Source: Labia minor (lineage: Eukaryota > Arthropoda > Insecta > Dermaptera > Spongiphoridae). Taken from it: a DNA stretch of 64,000 bases. Numbering within the stretch: the first letter of the stretch is position 1; every line of letters begins with the position of its first letter. Below, piece after piece: positions 44,518 to 54,029 of this stretch. The notes under the pieces were generated by a model. It saw nothing but the letters and a program-made list of their open reading frames with translations. It did not search any database and was not told where the DNA came from. The stretch spans positions 29,010,720 to 29,074,719 of the forward strand of contig OY720346.1 in assembly GCA_963082975.1 (NCBI GenBank), written 5' to 3'. Both the position numbers and the translations under genes were made by a program.

Positions 44518-45895
44518 TACATAAAATATAATTTCTTTTTTTATAAAAATTGTCCGTCTGGAATGAACTAAAAAGAAACAATAGATTTTTAAAAATATTT
44601 ATCATATCACGTGACAATCTCTTCAGATGTTGATAGAATTCAAGATTTTGGCCATTTCTATATCTGTCACTTGCACACAATGGTTGGTATTTCAGGAATT
44701 TGAAAAATCTATGAAACTATTTATTTTTAACTTGTAGGTATTGTTTGTATTTTGTTTACTTAAAAAGGTGAAACAATACAACAAAAGGCCCTTTTCAAAC
44801 CTTACCTTTCTCAATAGATAATACAAAAGACATGTTCTAGTTCTAGAAAAAAGATTTCTAAAGTATATATTAGGTTGTAGCAAAAGTTGGTATAAGAATT
44901 ATATGAAATTTTAAAGTCTATTTAGAAAATATATGAAACAATGAATTTATCACAAACCTCATATATTTAGAAAGAAAATTTTGATTAAATTAAATTATAA
45001 ATTATATATTATTTAAATAGTCAAATTATACAATTGAATACAATTTAATTTTGTTTACTTGAAAATGAAAGAATAAAAGAACAAAACAACAAAACAACCT
45101 TCTCAAAACATTAAAAATAAATATTACAGATGTCCATAGTCCGCTTGTTTAAAAGAAATATTCAAGGGTTGATTCTAGTATTAAATATATTCAATATTAA
45201 ATATTAAGTATATATGTATTATTTTTCATCTAAATGAATAGAGAAAGGATTTTACATAAAATTTGTAATCATTTCACAAATTAATAATATAATAAATGAC
45301 ACATTGTAAATTGACGATAAAAATAAATATATTTCATTAGATCATATCTTATTATACTAGCAAAAATTGTATCAATATATTTTTAATTTTATTTTGAAAT
45401 TAATTAAAAAATTTTAAAATATTTTAAATATTAAAAAATATTGATACAATATCTAATAAAAAAACGAGGCGGGATGCAAATATAATACATCAATTAATAA
45501 TAATAATAATAATATTAAAATCCGTTTAAATAAGAAGTTGGGAAAAATGTTCAGGTCGCTCCCCTCCAACTAACTAACTGATCGAATGTTCCATGCTGCG
45601 AATTAAATTTGGAATAAGCATCATAACTTCTAAAATAATAATTAAATAAATTTCAAATAACGATTAGATATTTATTAAATGAATTACTAATAAATAATCT
45701 TCAATCTAATGAAATAAAGAATCTCTATATATTATATACACGGTAAATGTATTAGGAAAAATAAAAAGGCATTTTTTATGAACAATTTAGATTTTTTTAA
45801 ATTATAATTTCTGACTTTTTAATGATTACATTTAAAATCATTTTAAAGTTATAATTTCGTCTTTACAAAGAGAGATAAACAATTAATAAAATCAA
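44518..45895 (+). repeat. Repeat B, copy 3, fused to the F-box cassette
   Basis: About 99% identical to copy 1 by eye. It continues 45 bp beyond copy 1's breakpoint (aaagagagataaacaattaa) and then joins aatataatagggaggtag, the first bases shared with the F-box copy 1 leader. The fusion places B as the immediate upstream DNA of F-box copy 2, where copy 1 has its tandem repeats and NRF-1-like site. Confidence 0.85.
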
Positions 45896-46134
45896 AATAT
45901 TGAAAAAATATAATAGGGAGGTAGAAAAAAGGTTCGAACTCCCCTCTTCTTATTCTTACTTAACGGGTCTTCTGATTGGTTGCCTCTTTCGACACACCTT
46001 TTTTCGACTTAAACGCCACCCTCAATTTCCTTCAGTTATCATTTGCTCTCTGCATCTGCATCTCACCAAGTCAACATTAGCACTCTTCCTAGCTGAGTGT
46101 ATTTTACAATTTGTTTTGTTTTTGATTTTTAATC
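45896..46134 (+). promoter_or_regulatory. 5' leader of F-box copy 2
   Basis: Matches the copy 1 leader apart from about three substitutions and a 6-bp duplication (gcatct repeated). It contains ctgattggttgcctc with a reverse CCAAT box. Any more distal promoter of copy 1 is missing because repeat B begins immediately upstream. Whether this leader is enough for transcription cannot be judged. Confidence 0.4.
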
Positions 46135-47532
46135 ATGCCATCCAAAAAGTTGAAAACCAACCATTCTGTTGAGAAGCTGTCTTCTGTAAATGAAACAACT
46201 GCTAATTATACTTGTGATCAAGAATTACATCAACATATGAGCAGATTACCGGAAGAATTAGTAGGTAATATTCTTCAATATTCAACAATACAACAATTGC
46301 TTATTTTTAGTGAAGATCCATATTATTACCATGTGATTAAAAAGTCTGGGATTGTCTCTTCTTTACCTCCAAAATCATTGGTCGGTCGGGATTCCTTCTA
46401 CGCTGAACAATTTTTTGGACGATTCTATTTATTAATAGAAACTGTTAATGTATGTGAGTTGAATTATGAATTTTTAATTAAGTTTATAAAAAATTTTCCC
46501 ATGCCACGATTAAAAAAAATTAATTTTGATTTGAATATCAATCTTAGAAAACACAATAAAATAATAAAAGATCTAAAAAATTTAAAATGTCTTATAGAAG
46601 AAGGTAAATTGCCAAATTGTCCTACTTTCCTTAAGGTAGAAGAAATCGATTTCCCAATAGATGAGTATTTTCAAAATTATGGTATTTTACTATGGGCTAT
46701 TAAATATTTTTTTCCAAATTTAAAAAAGTTTCATACAGCGGAACTAACTCATAAATTGTTTAGGAATATCAACAAAATTGAAACATTATATTTATACATA
46801 CATGCAAGTATTAAATCCTTGAAAATAATAGGTAACTTAAATAATTTAAGAAAATTAAATATTCAATTGCGTGATAAAAATAAAACCTGGCCATCTTATT
46901 TGTCTAAATTAGAAAATTTAGAACACCTAGTTATCCGTTACAACGGCCCAGAAGAAATTCTCAGGAGTTATTTTGAAATTGCACCATTACGTAAATTGAA
47001 AAAACTAACGATTGTGTTTATTCAATCATTTACAGAACAACTAGTTAAAGTGTTCCTTGAAAAACAATTACCATTAACAAATTTGAAAATATACAATTGC
47101 CAAAATGTCCAGGAAAATGCCTTGAAAATGCTTAATCAGTTTGAAAATTTAACAGATCTTCGATTAGAATTATGTAAATTATTAAAATATAGTGATCTAA
47201 AAGATATCCATAAAATAAAAAAATTAAATATTTTATCTTTGTATCGATGTTCATTAATATGTAATGAAGTACTTCCATACATTTTTCAATGTAAAACATT
47301 ATATCAATTAATTCTTGTGGGCACAAAGATTAAAATTGATTTTAGTACATTTAAAAATAACTTGCGCCTTCATACATTGAACATCCAAAAAAAGGACAAA
47401 ATTAATAAATATATGTCCTTGGAATCTAATATAAATCCTCGATATAAGGGTCGAAATTTAAAAAAATTGTTACCTTGTGCAAGTATTATCGAAAAATTGA
47501 ATGATAATTATTCCGACTATACTTCGTTATAA
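46135..47532 (+). CDS. F-box/leucine-rich-repeat protein, copy 2
   Basis: An intact 465-codon single-exon frame. The F-box is at residues 33-72 (LPEELVGNILQYSTIQQLL), followed by irregular leucine-rich repeats to about residue 440 and a polar tail ending SDYTSL. Residues 1-131 are identical to copy 1. From residue 132 on, 41 substitutions cluster beside the predicted LRR beta-strands: LEHLVIRYNG against LEHLNICYNG, KKLTIVFIQ against KKLTLAAIQ, EEIDFPIDEYFQ against EEIDIEINEYLP. Only four codons differ silently. By family knowledge it should be an SCF substrate adaptor, with the LRR face choosing the target. The gene is bounded by repeat B upstream and an inverted Helitron terminus at 48517 downstream. 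Start codon chosen because it is the first ATG and shared by both copies. It has no introns, fitting either a retrocopy or transposon-carried origin. Confidence 0.92.
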   Translation: MPSKKLKTNHSVEKLSSVNETTANYTCDQELHQHMSRLPEELVGNILQYSTIQQLLIFSEDPYYYHVIKKSGIVSSLPPKSLVGRDSFYAEQFFGRFYLLIETVNVCELNYEFLIKFIKNFPMPRLKKINFDLNINLRKHNKIIKDLKNLKCLIEEGKLPNCPTFLKVEEIDFPIDEYFQNYGILLWAIKYFFPNLKKFHTAELTHKLFRNINKIETLYLYIHASIKSLKIIGNLNNLRKLNIQLRDKNKTWPSYLSKLENLEHLVIRYNGPEEILRSYFEIAPLRKLKKLTIVFIQSFTEQLVKVFLEKQLPLTNLKIYNCQNVQENALKMLNQFENLTDLRLELCKLLKYSDLKDIHKIKKLNILSLYRCSLICNEVLPYIFQCKTLYQLILVGTKIKIDFSTFKNNLRLHTLNIQKKDKINKYMSLESNINPRYKGRNLKKLLPCASIIEKLNDNYSDYTSL

Positions 47533-48516
47533 CTGTATTAAAAATAAATGTTTATAAATAATTCTTATGATCGTTATAAAAGTGAAGTTATTTTAATATT
47601 TAAGATTTATAGGTGTATTTTATAATATCTATATTAAAAATATTTATATATTATATAATTTTTATTAATTGAAAATACTGCTCTAATATAAAAAATTAAA
47701 TAAATTACCATTGCATGTTTGTATTTAAATAAAAAAGAAATTGTTAACGTTAAATCATAAATATATTATTCTAATTATTCTCAGTATTTCACATTTTTTC
47801 TACTATATTTATTTAGAATAATAATAAATAAATATTTTTTTTATTTTTATTAATTTTATTTTATTTAAATTAAATTATTATAAAAATAATTTTAAATATT
47901 TAATAAAATTATTGTATAAAGTAAAATTATTTTATTATTTTCGACAAATATAATGTCTATATTAAAATAAATACTATTCTTGTTCATTATAGTAATTAAT
48001 GTTTTATTTAAAACAAGACGATAGGCTAATTTGTATATAATAATTTTAATTTTAACTTTTTACTCTATTTTAATTATTATCAATAAATATTTGATATAAA
48101 TGTTATAAAATTTTACGTTATTTTATTTATTTTAATATTTAAGCTATTGTGTATACTTGTTTTAAAATTAATAAAAATATATTTATGTACTTTTTAATAA
48201 GTAAAGAGACAACTTTTAATAAATTCTCTTTCATGTTGATTTATTGTAAGTTTATAAAATCAACTTTAATACAAAAACTTAACAAATGATTCATTGGAAC
48301 TTTTTGTCATATATAATCTCTTTATTAAAATAAATATATAAAAAATACTTATATAAATGATAATTGAAAAATGTATACCTTAATTAATATTAATTATTAT
48401 ATATAATTCATTAATATTAATAAATATTATAAAATGAAATTTCTGAATTTATTTTATTTTACTTATTCAATCCCATAACTTTTCCTATATTCTTTATATA
48501 TATATTTATAATATTA
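47533..48516 (+). other. 3' flank of F-box copy 2
   Basis: AT-rich region matching the reverse complement of 21058-22073 with a few per cent divergence and small indels. The ATTAAAAATAAA-like stretch at 47536-47549 is a possible polyadenylation region. No gene. Confidence 0.6.
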
Positions 48517-49109
48517 CTAGCTGCTCCGAGCGCCTTCGGAGCTCTCCACACCTAGACGGGGGCTCCGCCCCCTGTACCCCCCAAGTGTCCCTATTCTGAG
48601 CTATAACCTTCTAACTCCTACCCTGTCCCATCTCTCTCAAGTTCCTTCCAACATTGTCCACTCTGTTCACAATTGGTCTTCCAAACGGACGTTTTCCAAT
48701 CGAACTCCCCACCAATATATTTTTCCTCTCCCATTCTAGCCATGTGCCCTGCCGATCCCAGCCTTCTCTATTTTATGACCTATATCTAGAGATGCATAGA
48801 GGTCATGCAATTCCTTGTTATGCAGTCTCCGCCATTCCCCGGTGTCCTCATCTTTCTTTGGCCAATAAATGCGGGGAAGAATCCTATTCTCAAATACTCT
48901 GAATCTACTCTCATCTCCCAGGGTTATAGACCATGCCTCCCACCCATATAATACAACAGAAAAAATAATTGTTTTATATATTTTAATTTTGATCCCCTTT
49001 GATAACAATTTCCCGATTTAAATTCTTTGTAAATATTATTCTCTCTGATACTAATTATTTTGTCTTATCACTATTAATTTCAAACCCCATCACTTTTCCT
49101 GCTTTTTAA
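48517..49109 (-). mobile_element. Helitron 3' end fused to LINE reverse-transcriptase relic
   Basis: Read on the minus strand: the LINE RT piece (KIYKTIIFSVVLYGWEAWSI, RFRVFENRILPRIYWPKKDE, EWRRLHNKELHDLYASLDI) continues unbroken through GHKIEKAGIGRAHG. It then passes into the Helitron tail with gggggcggagccccc, gagctccgaaggcgctc and CTAG at 48520-48517, followed by T. It is the counterpart of 17412-17753 plus 20801-21057 and keeps the unoccupied site used by the nested Helitron there. No 5' Helitron terminus is present on this side. Confidence 0.82.
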
Positions 49110-49425
49110 ACTTTTTTTTAATAAAGAATTAAAAAATATATAAACAAATATAGTATTATTATGTAATAAATATAAATTAAAAAAAATATGTATAACATTA
49201 AATCTATATTATATGATTAATATATACATTTAGATTAGTTGCATCACAAAAGTAGAATATTTTGTCTGTTCATTTACTAAAGTGGTTGATGAATTTTTCA
49301 ACTACTCTTTTCATGTATCATGCTAAATTGACCACATTTCACGTGAAAAATGAAAAACTATAGTAAAAAGAGTTAATATTTTAAAAGTTATTACATTGGT
49401 TAAATGACATATTATATATTGTAAT
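49110..49425 (-). repeat. Arm end of inverted segmental duplication
   Basis: Reverse complement of 14745-15058. On this side it is joined directly to LINE sequence, consistent with a deletion of about 2.36 kb relative to the left arm. Confidence 0.75.
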
Positions 49426-49619
49426 GATTTTTTTGTAAATTGGAAGAATTTGGCAGGGGGAAATTTTATGAAAAATTAAGGGTTTGGTCTCAAATGTGCA
49501 ATGGGCAAAGGTTGGACTTTGAATTGGCGTGACCTGTCCCGGATATCTGGACTAAAAAAATAAAAAAGAAAAAAACTAAGTGAATGCTTAATAAAATATT
49601 TTAAAATTTATTCATTTTA
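49426..49619. other. Spacer with a GC-richer patch
   Basis: Contains ggcgtgacctgtcccggata near 49524-49543 without a clear frame or splice sites. It ends with the TA (49618-49619) duplicated by the mariner element. Confidence 0.4.
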
Positions 49620-50532
49620 CACCCTCCATTCCAAATGAAACCGAACTTTAAAAAAAAGAATAGTACCACTAATGCCATCTGTTGTAATATTTTACCCGTA
49701 GATGGCTTAGTCCCACATTGACAACTGGTATAAATTTCATGACATTTGCATGCATACAACAAAAGTTATTGCGTTTCAAATGTCAATGTGTTTTGTACAT
49801 CGGTCGGAAAATGATTTTCGAACAAAGAGCTGCAATTGATTTTTGTGTTAAACTTGGTAAAACTTTTACTGAAACGCACCAAATGCTACAAAATGCATAT
49901 GGTGATGATTGTCTATGCCGTACGCAAGTTTACGAGTGGTTCGGGCGATTCAAATCGGGTAGAGAGACGCTGGATGATGACGAAAGATCAGGCCGTCCCA
50001 GAACAGGATTTTTACTATTCAAAAGGAATTATCCACAAAGAATTTGTTCCACCCGGTCACTGGAGAGTTTTACTTGGTCGTCATGAAGCGTTTGCTGACA
50101 AGAATTCGTCGTATTCGGCCAGAATATCGAGAAATAGGCAGTTGGACACTTTTGCAAGATAATGCACCATCACATCGTTCGCGACTTGTAACTGAATTTT
50201 TGGTCAAAAATCACGATATTCCTTTGCATCATTCGCCTTATTCACCAGATCTGGCTCCGTGCGACTTCTATCTGATCCCTAAACTGCATTTGGCGATGAA
50301 AGGAAAGTGGCACGCATCGATTGAAGCCATTGAGAAAGGCGACGACCGACGTCCTAAAGACCATTCCAATAAAGGACATGGAGAAGTCGTTTGACAACTT
50401 GTTGGAGCGTGCAAATTTGTGTATCGATGCAGAAGGGGAAAACATTGATTAATAAAAATGATTTGTTCCAAAATGTACATTGGTTTTTTGTTTTTTTTTA
50501 AAAAAGTTCGGTTTCTTTTGGAATGGAGGGTG
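49620..50532 (+). mobile_element. mariner transposon with internal deletion
   Basis: 913 bp bounded by TA on both sides (49618-49619 and 50533-50534). Terminal inverted repeats start CACCCTCCATTCCAAATGAA on the left and CACCCTCCATTCCAAAAGAA on the right strand. The interior is a mariner transposase gene with a large deletion. It could only move with a transposase supplied in trans. Confidence 0.9.
49811..50451 (+). pseudogene. mariner transposase, deleted and frameshifted
   Basis: It begins at ATG 49811 with MIFEQRAAIDFCVKLGKT and the N-terminal helix-turn-helix region, through the RSGRPRT linker. It then jumps to a sequence equivalent to FYYSKGIIHKEFVPPG, so roughly 130 residues are missing, including the first catalytic Asp. 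The C-terminal part is in other frames. It retains LLQDNAPSH and SPDLAPCDFYLIPKL, that is, the second and third Asp separated by 34 residues, the D,D34D signature of the mariner family. The ending reads AEGENID then TAA at 50449-50451. Frames differ between the parts (at least two shifts). Non-functional. Confidence 0.9.
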
Positions 50533-50534
50533 TA

Positions 50535-51848
50535 ATTTATATTTTCAGGTTAATAAATATTATAATAAATATTAAAAATTATTAGAAAAAAAATTGGAAA
50601 GAAGCAACATTGGACAATTTTCTTTTTCACCCTTACTTTTCTTAAACATTAAACAAACTTTAAACATTTTTAAAATTTCTTTAATTTAATTTTCGATCGT
50701 TTCAAGTTATATTTAATCCTATATTTTCTTCTCTTTTGATCTCTAAATATAAATTATTGTGATGAAAATTTAAGTATTGAAAGAGAATTAAACTAAACAG
50801 CTAGTTAAAAAAACATTGATTAATATTTTGTTTTACAAAAGTCTGTGAGCGTTTGTGTTGAAGTGTACAAATTCCTTGATTTTTAATGTAGAAAATTTAG
50901 AGTTTAAATTTAGAAGATAATTATGCTATTAAAATATTATTTAGCCAGAAATAATTGATAATAAGAGAGATCTATTCACAACAGTAGGTGGTCGATGAAT
51001 ATATGTATATTAATTGTATATCTTTTACTTGAAATGAAATCCATATTGAATTGAAAAAAAACACTTTTGAAAAATATTTGTAGATATTCTTTTTTTTTTT
51101 TTGAATTAATGATCTTTTCATTTATTAAAAAGAAAAGATGACTTAATGATATTCTATCCGGCGGCTGATTCTCCTTCATTTTTTTAAGCGTATTTCCACT
51201 GTACTCCCTATTCCCCCACCCCTACACCACCTCGCCTCACTGAGTCTTTTCCTTTTCTTCATTCTTTACACATAATATGATATTTTTTTCCACTTTCATT
51301 TTCATTTATTATTATTATAATATTATGTCTGATGAAATAACCCGACATGACATTAATCAATTTATATTTTATTTTATTCTATTCACAAGAAATTGTCACT
51401 TCTCTTTTTTTTTGGGCCCTACGAATGAATTATAATGAAAAGTATTATTATTATGTTACCATCATAAGAAAACAATTTGGAAATAAATATCTTTACATTT
51501 TCAGGCTGCAAGAATATATTATAATAATGATTATGTGAGAGAGGGGGAGGAAATAAATACTATACATATATCTAATTGAATCAAAGGAAGATAAGTTTCT
51601 AAGATTTTTCTTTTCATGAATATCTAAATAATTCAAAATATATTTATTATAATAAGTCAATTTTATTTTAAATTTTTATATAAAATAAAAGAAAATATTA
51701 CTCTAAAATATTATCTGATGTTTTACTTTCAATTATATATATATATATATTTCTGGGATATTTTCACGATTAATTGTGAGATTTGATTCTCATTTTGGCG
51801 TCATTTTCAAAATAATTTATTTAGGAGAGATTTTTTTGGGGATTCCAG
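50535..51848. other. AT-rich stretch with no supported gene
   Basis: A GC-richer patch at 51145-51245 (tatccggcggctgattctcc, cccacccctacaccacctcg) includes a minus-strand ATG frame beginning MKENQPPDRISLSH, but there is no convincing splice context. The rest is AT-rich. The last 130 bp before 51849 are open in the frame of the next candidate exon. Confidence 0.4.
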
Positions 51849-51952
51849 GTCGTAGTCTGTGTGACCAAGATTTTGGATTGACGGGTGAAGTATTTATTTG
51901 TTCCGATGGTCCAAAGAATCAATCGGCCTCGGATTGTGAGCAGATGTGTTAG
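51849..51952 (+). CDS. Candidate terminal exon of a Cys-containing protein
   Basis: After a T-rich tract and gattccag (AG at 51847-51848) a GC-richer block reads, entered with two bases, RSLCDQDFGLTGEVFICSDG and then PKNQSASDCEQMC before TAG at 51950-51952. Four cysteines, acidic and polar residues and no low-complexity suggest a genuine, perhaps secreted, protein C-terminus. The frame is also open upstream for over 100 bp, so the boundary could be earlier. No family is recognised. A second frame reads VVVCVTKILD then stops, so the call rests on length and composition. Confidence 0.35.
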
Positions 51953-52048
51953 TGTTAGTGCTACAGATTATAATAAAATTTATTTTTATTATTTTAATTA
52001 TAAATGAAAGTGTCTTTTTGTTATAACAAGATTTAAAATATATAAATA
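51953..52048. other. Spacer before Helitron
   Basis: AT-rich, possibly 3' untranslated sequence of the candidate exon before it. Confidence 0.35.
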
Positions 52049-52279
52049 CTAGCTGCTCAGAGCTCCTTCGTCGCTCTTCACATCTAGACGGGGGCTCCGC
52101 CCCCTGTACCCCCGAGTGGTACATAGTATTTGGTGGTTGAAAGAAGTAAAAGGTTTTCATCCATTTTGTTTCAAACAATGTATAACATAAAACATTCATT
52201 TCTTATTGTGTGATTATTTAAAATATATTTTAATTTATTTAGTAAATTAATTATATATATTATTATTGAATATGTTATA

Positions 52280-52960
52280 TCTATCTACTCGAAAGTTCTT
52301 GGCAGCTACAACCACATTTCTCCAAGTGTCCCCGGTGACCTCATCTTTCTTTGGCCAATAAATGCTGGAAAGAATAATCTGAATCTACTCTCATCTCCCA
52401 GGTTCATAGACCATGCGTGGCTCAACGGTACTCGAAAGTTCTTGGCAGCTACAACCACATTTCTCCAAGTGTCCTTATCCTGAGCCTCTGTTCCATCTTT
52501 CGTACGTCATTCCCTGATGTACTCATCTTTCTTTGGCCCATAAATGCTAGCGAGAATCCTATATTCTCAAATACTCTGAATCCACTCTCATCTCCTAAGA
52601 TCATAGACCATGTCTCACACTCATATAATACAACAGACAAAATAATTGTTTTATATATTTTAATTTTCATTCCCTTTTATAATAATTTTGATGAGATAAG
52701 CCTCTTTACTGCATGATAACAGGCGTTTCCCGATTGATACCTTGATTTAAATTCTTCTCAAATATTATTATCCTTCGTGATTACATTCAATTTTTCTACA
52801 TATTCAAATTCTACATTTTGTATGTTAATACTGCTCCTGTTTGTTTCTAAATATATTTATTTATCATTATTAATTTCAAACCTCATCTCTTTTCCTACCG
52901 CGATTAATTTTTAAGTCGTCTGAATCACCTAATATTTTACAATTGATTTCCGCATCTTAC
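52280..52960 (-). pseudogene. LINE reverse-transcriptase fragments, partly duplicated
   Basis: The minus strand encodes KIYKTIILSVVLYECETWSM and LGDESGFRVFEN with frameshifts. The LINE 3' end (ctcgaaagttcttggcagct, acaaccacatttctccaagt) occurs twice, at 52289 and 52430, with a partial RT fragment between. Two copies or a tandem duplication were therefore trapped inside the Helitron. Confidence 0.75.
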
Positions 52961-53719
52961 TCTTTCTTTACTACCTTCAAGATAAATTTTAAGATCAAAA
53001 TTTGAAAAAGTTTATCCGGATCTATTGAGTCATGCGTAGGTTTTACTAAAGTCTACAAATAATTATTGAACAGAGATATTGAATTCGCGGTTTTTTTAAT
53101 ATCTGTCATAATGAAAATATCTTAATTAATGTTGATCGATTTGGCCTGAACCCGCAATGATATCGTCTAATATTTCCTCCGCCTATAGTTTATAAGTATT
53201 GTATATGTTATAATAGAGTATAATATTTCTTGATCATTTCATTTCGATATTTTAATTTCATTGCTTGATTTTTATTGAATATTTTTAATTATAATAAAAT
53301 TTGAGAAAATGCAAAGTTAGAGACTTGAGACAATTTATAAAAATTAATTTATAAAAATTAACGGTATAAAAGTATTGATAAAACTAAAGATAAATTAACA
53401 ATATATACATTCATTAATAGTATTAATTTAAATTAATGGATTTATTTGATTTTTTATTATTAAGTTCATTTATTAATTTTTTTAGATCATAGTTAATTCC
53501 CTCCCTTAAAATAAAAGAAGTACCTATTCAAATATGGAAAGAATAAATACAAAATAATTTAAGTTAAATATGATTTAAATATTTTATTATATTAATTAAA
53601 ATGAGAACTTTTAGAATAAATTATTTAATTGAAATGATATTTGAATATTAGAATTTAAAATAAAAAGTTAAATATTATAATTCTTTGATTGGGAATCCCT
53701 AGAGTTATATACATTGTGT

Positions 53720-53800
53720 AAAATGAGTCCGCCAGTCAGTGGGCCACGCCTGGCTCTTGAATGAACACGGAGAACTATATATAAACTTTAAATCTCTTTC
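53720..53800. other. GC-richer patch inside the Helitron
   Basis: An isolated patch (gagtccgccagtcagtgggc, cacgcctggctcttgaatga) within AT-rich Helitron DNA. Several short frames cross it (minus strand: SPCSFKSQAWPTDWRTHF up to a stop; plus strand: MSPPVSGPRLALE up to a stop). It may be a captured exon fragment, but strand and frame cannot be fixed. Confidence 0.3.
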
Positions 53801-54029
53801 TCTCCCGCTCACACACACTCCCACCTCTCTCCTCATCCCCTCCACCTCTCATTTCTTAGTTATTTCAATTTCCACAAATTGTCTTATTTTTAAAATATTC
53901 ACTAATTTACTTTCTATTTTATGTTAAAATGTAAGTTATTTACATTTTAACATATTACACTATGACAGCAAAAAAGTAAACGAATTACATACATACATAC
54001 ATACAAACAGTCTCCTTTATATATATAGA

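Larger units (their letters stand above)
52049..54029 (-). mobile_element. Complete non-autonomous Helitron with LINE cargo
   Basis: On the minus strand it starts TCTATATATATAAAGGAGAC (54029 downward) after A. It ends with the gggggcggagccccc hairpin, a degraded second hairpin (gagcgacgaaggagctc) and CTAG (52052-52049) before T. The 1,981-bp interior has a (CATA)n run near the 5' end, AT-rich filler, a GC-richer patch at 53720-53800 and LINE fragments at 52280-52960. The subterminal stretch atggatgaaaaccttttact is shared with the Helitron at 17754-19422. No Rep/helicase. Confidence 0.82.

Noticed and set aside
50242-50480. Two minus-strand frames
   Set aside because: Antisense shadows of the mariner transposase.
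50976-51179. Minus-strand frame beginning MKENQPPDRISLSH
   Set aside because: Only the first dozen residues look protein-like. No usable donor or acceptor was found and the rest is Lys/Phe-rich noise.
53739-53927. 62-codon plus frame in the Helitron
   Set aside because: Runs mostly through a CT/CA-rich tract and has no support beyond the small GC patch.
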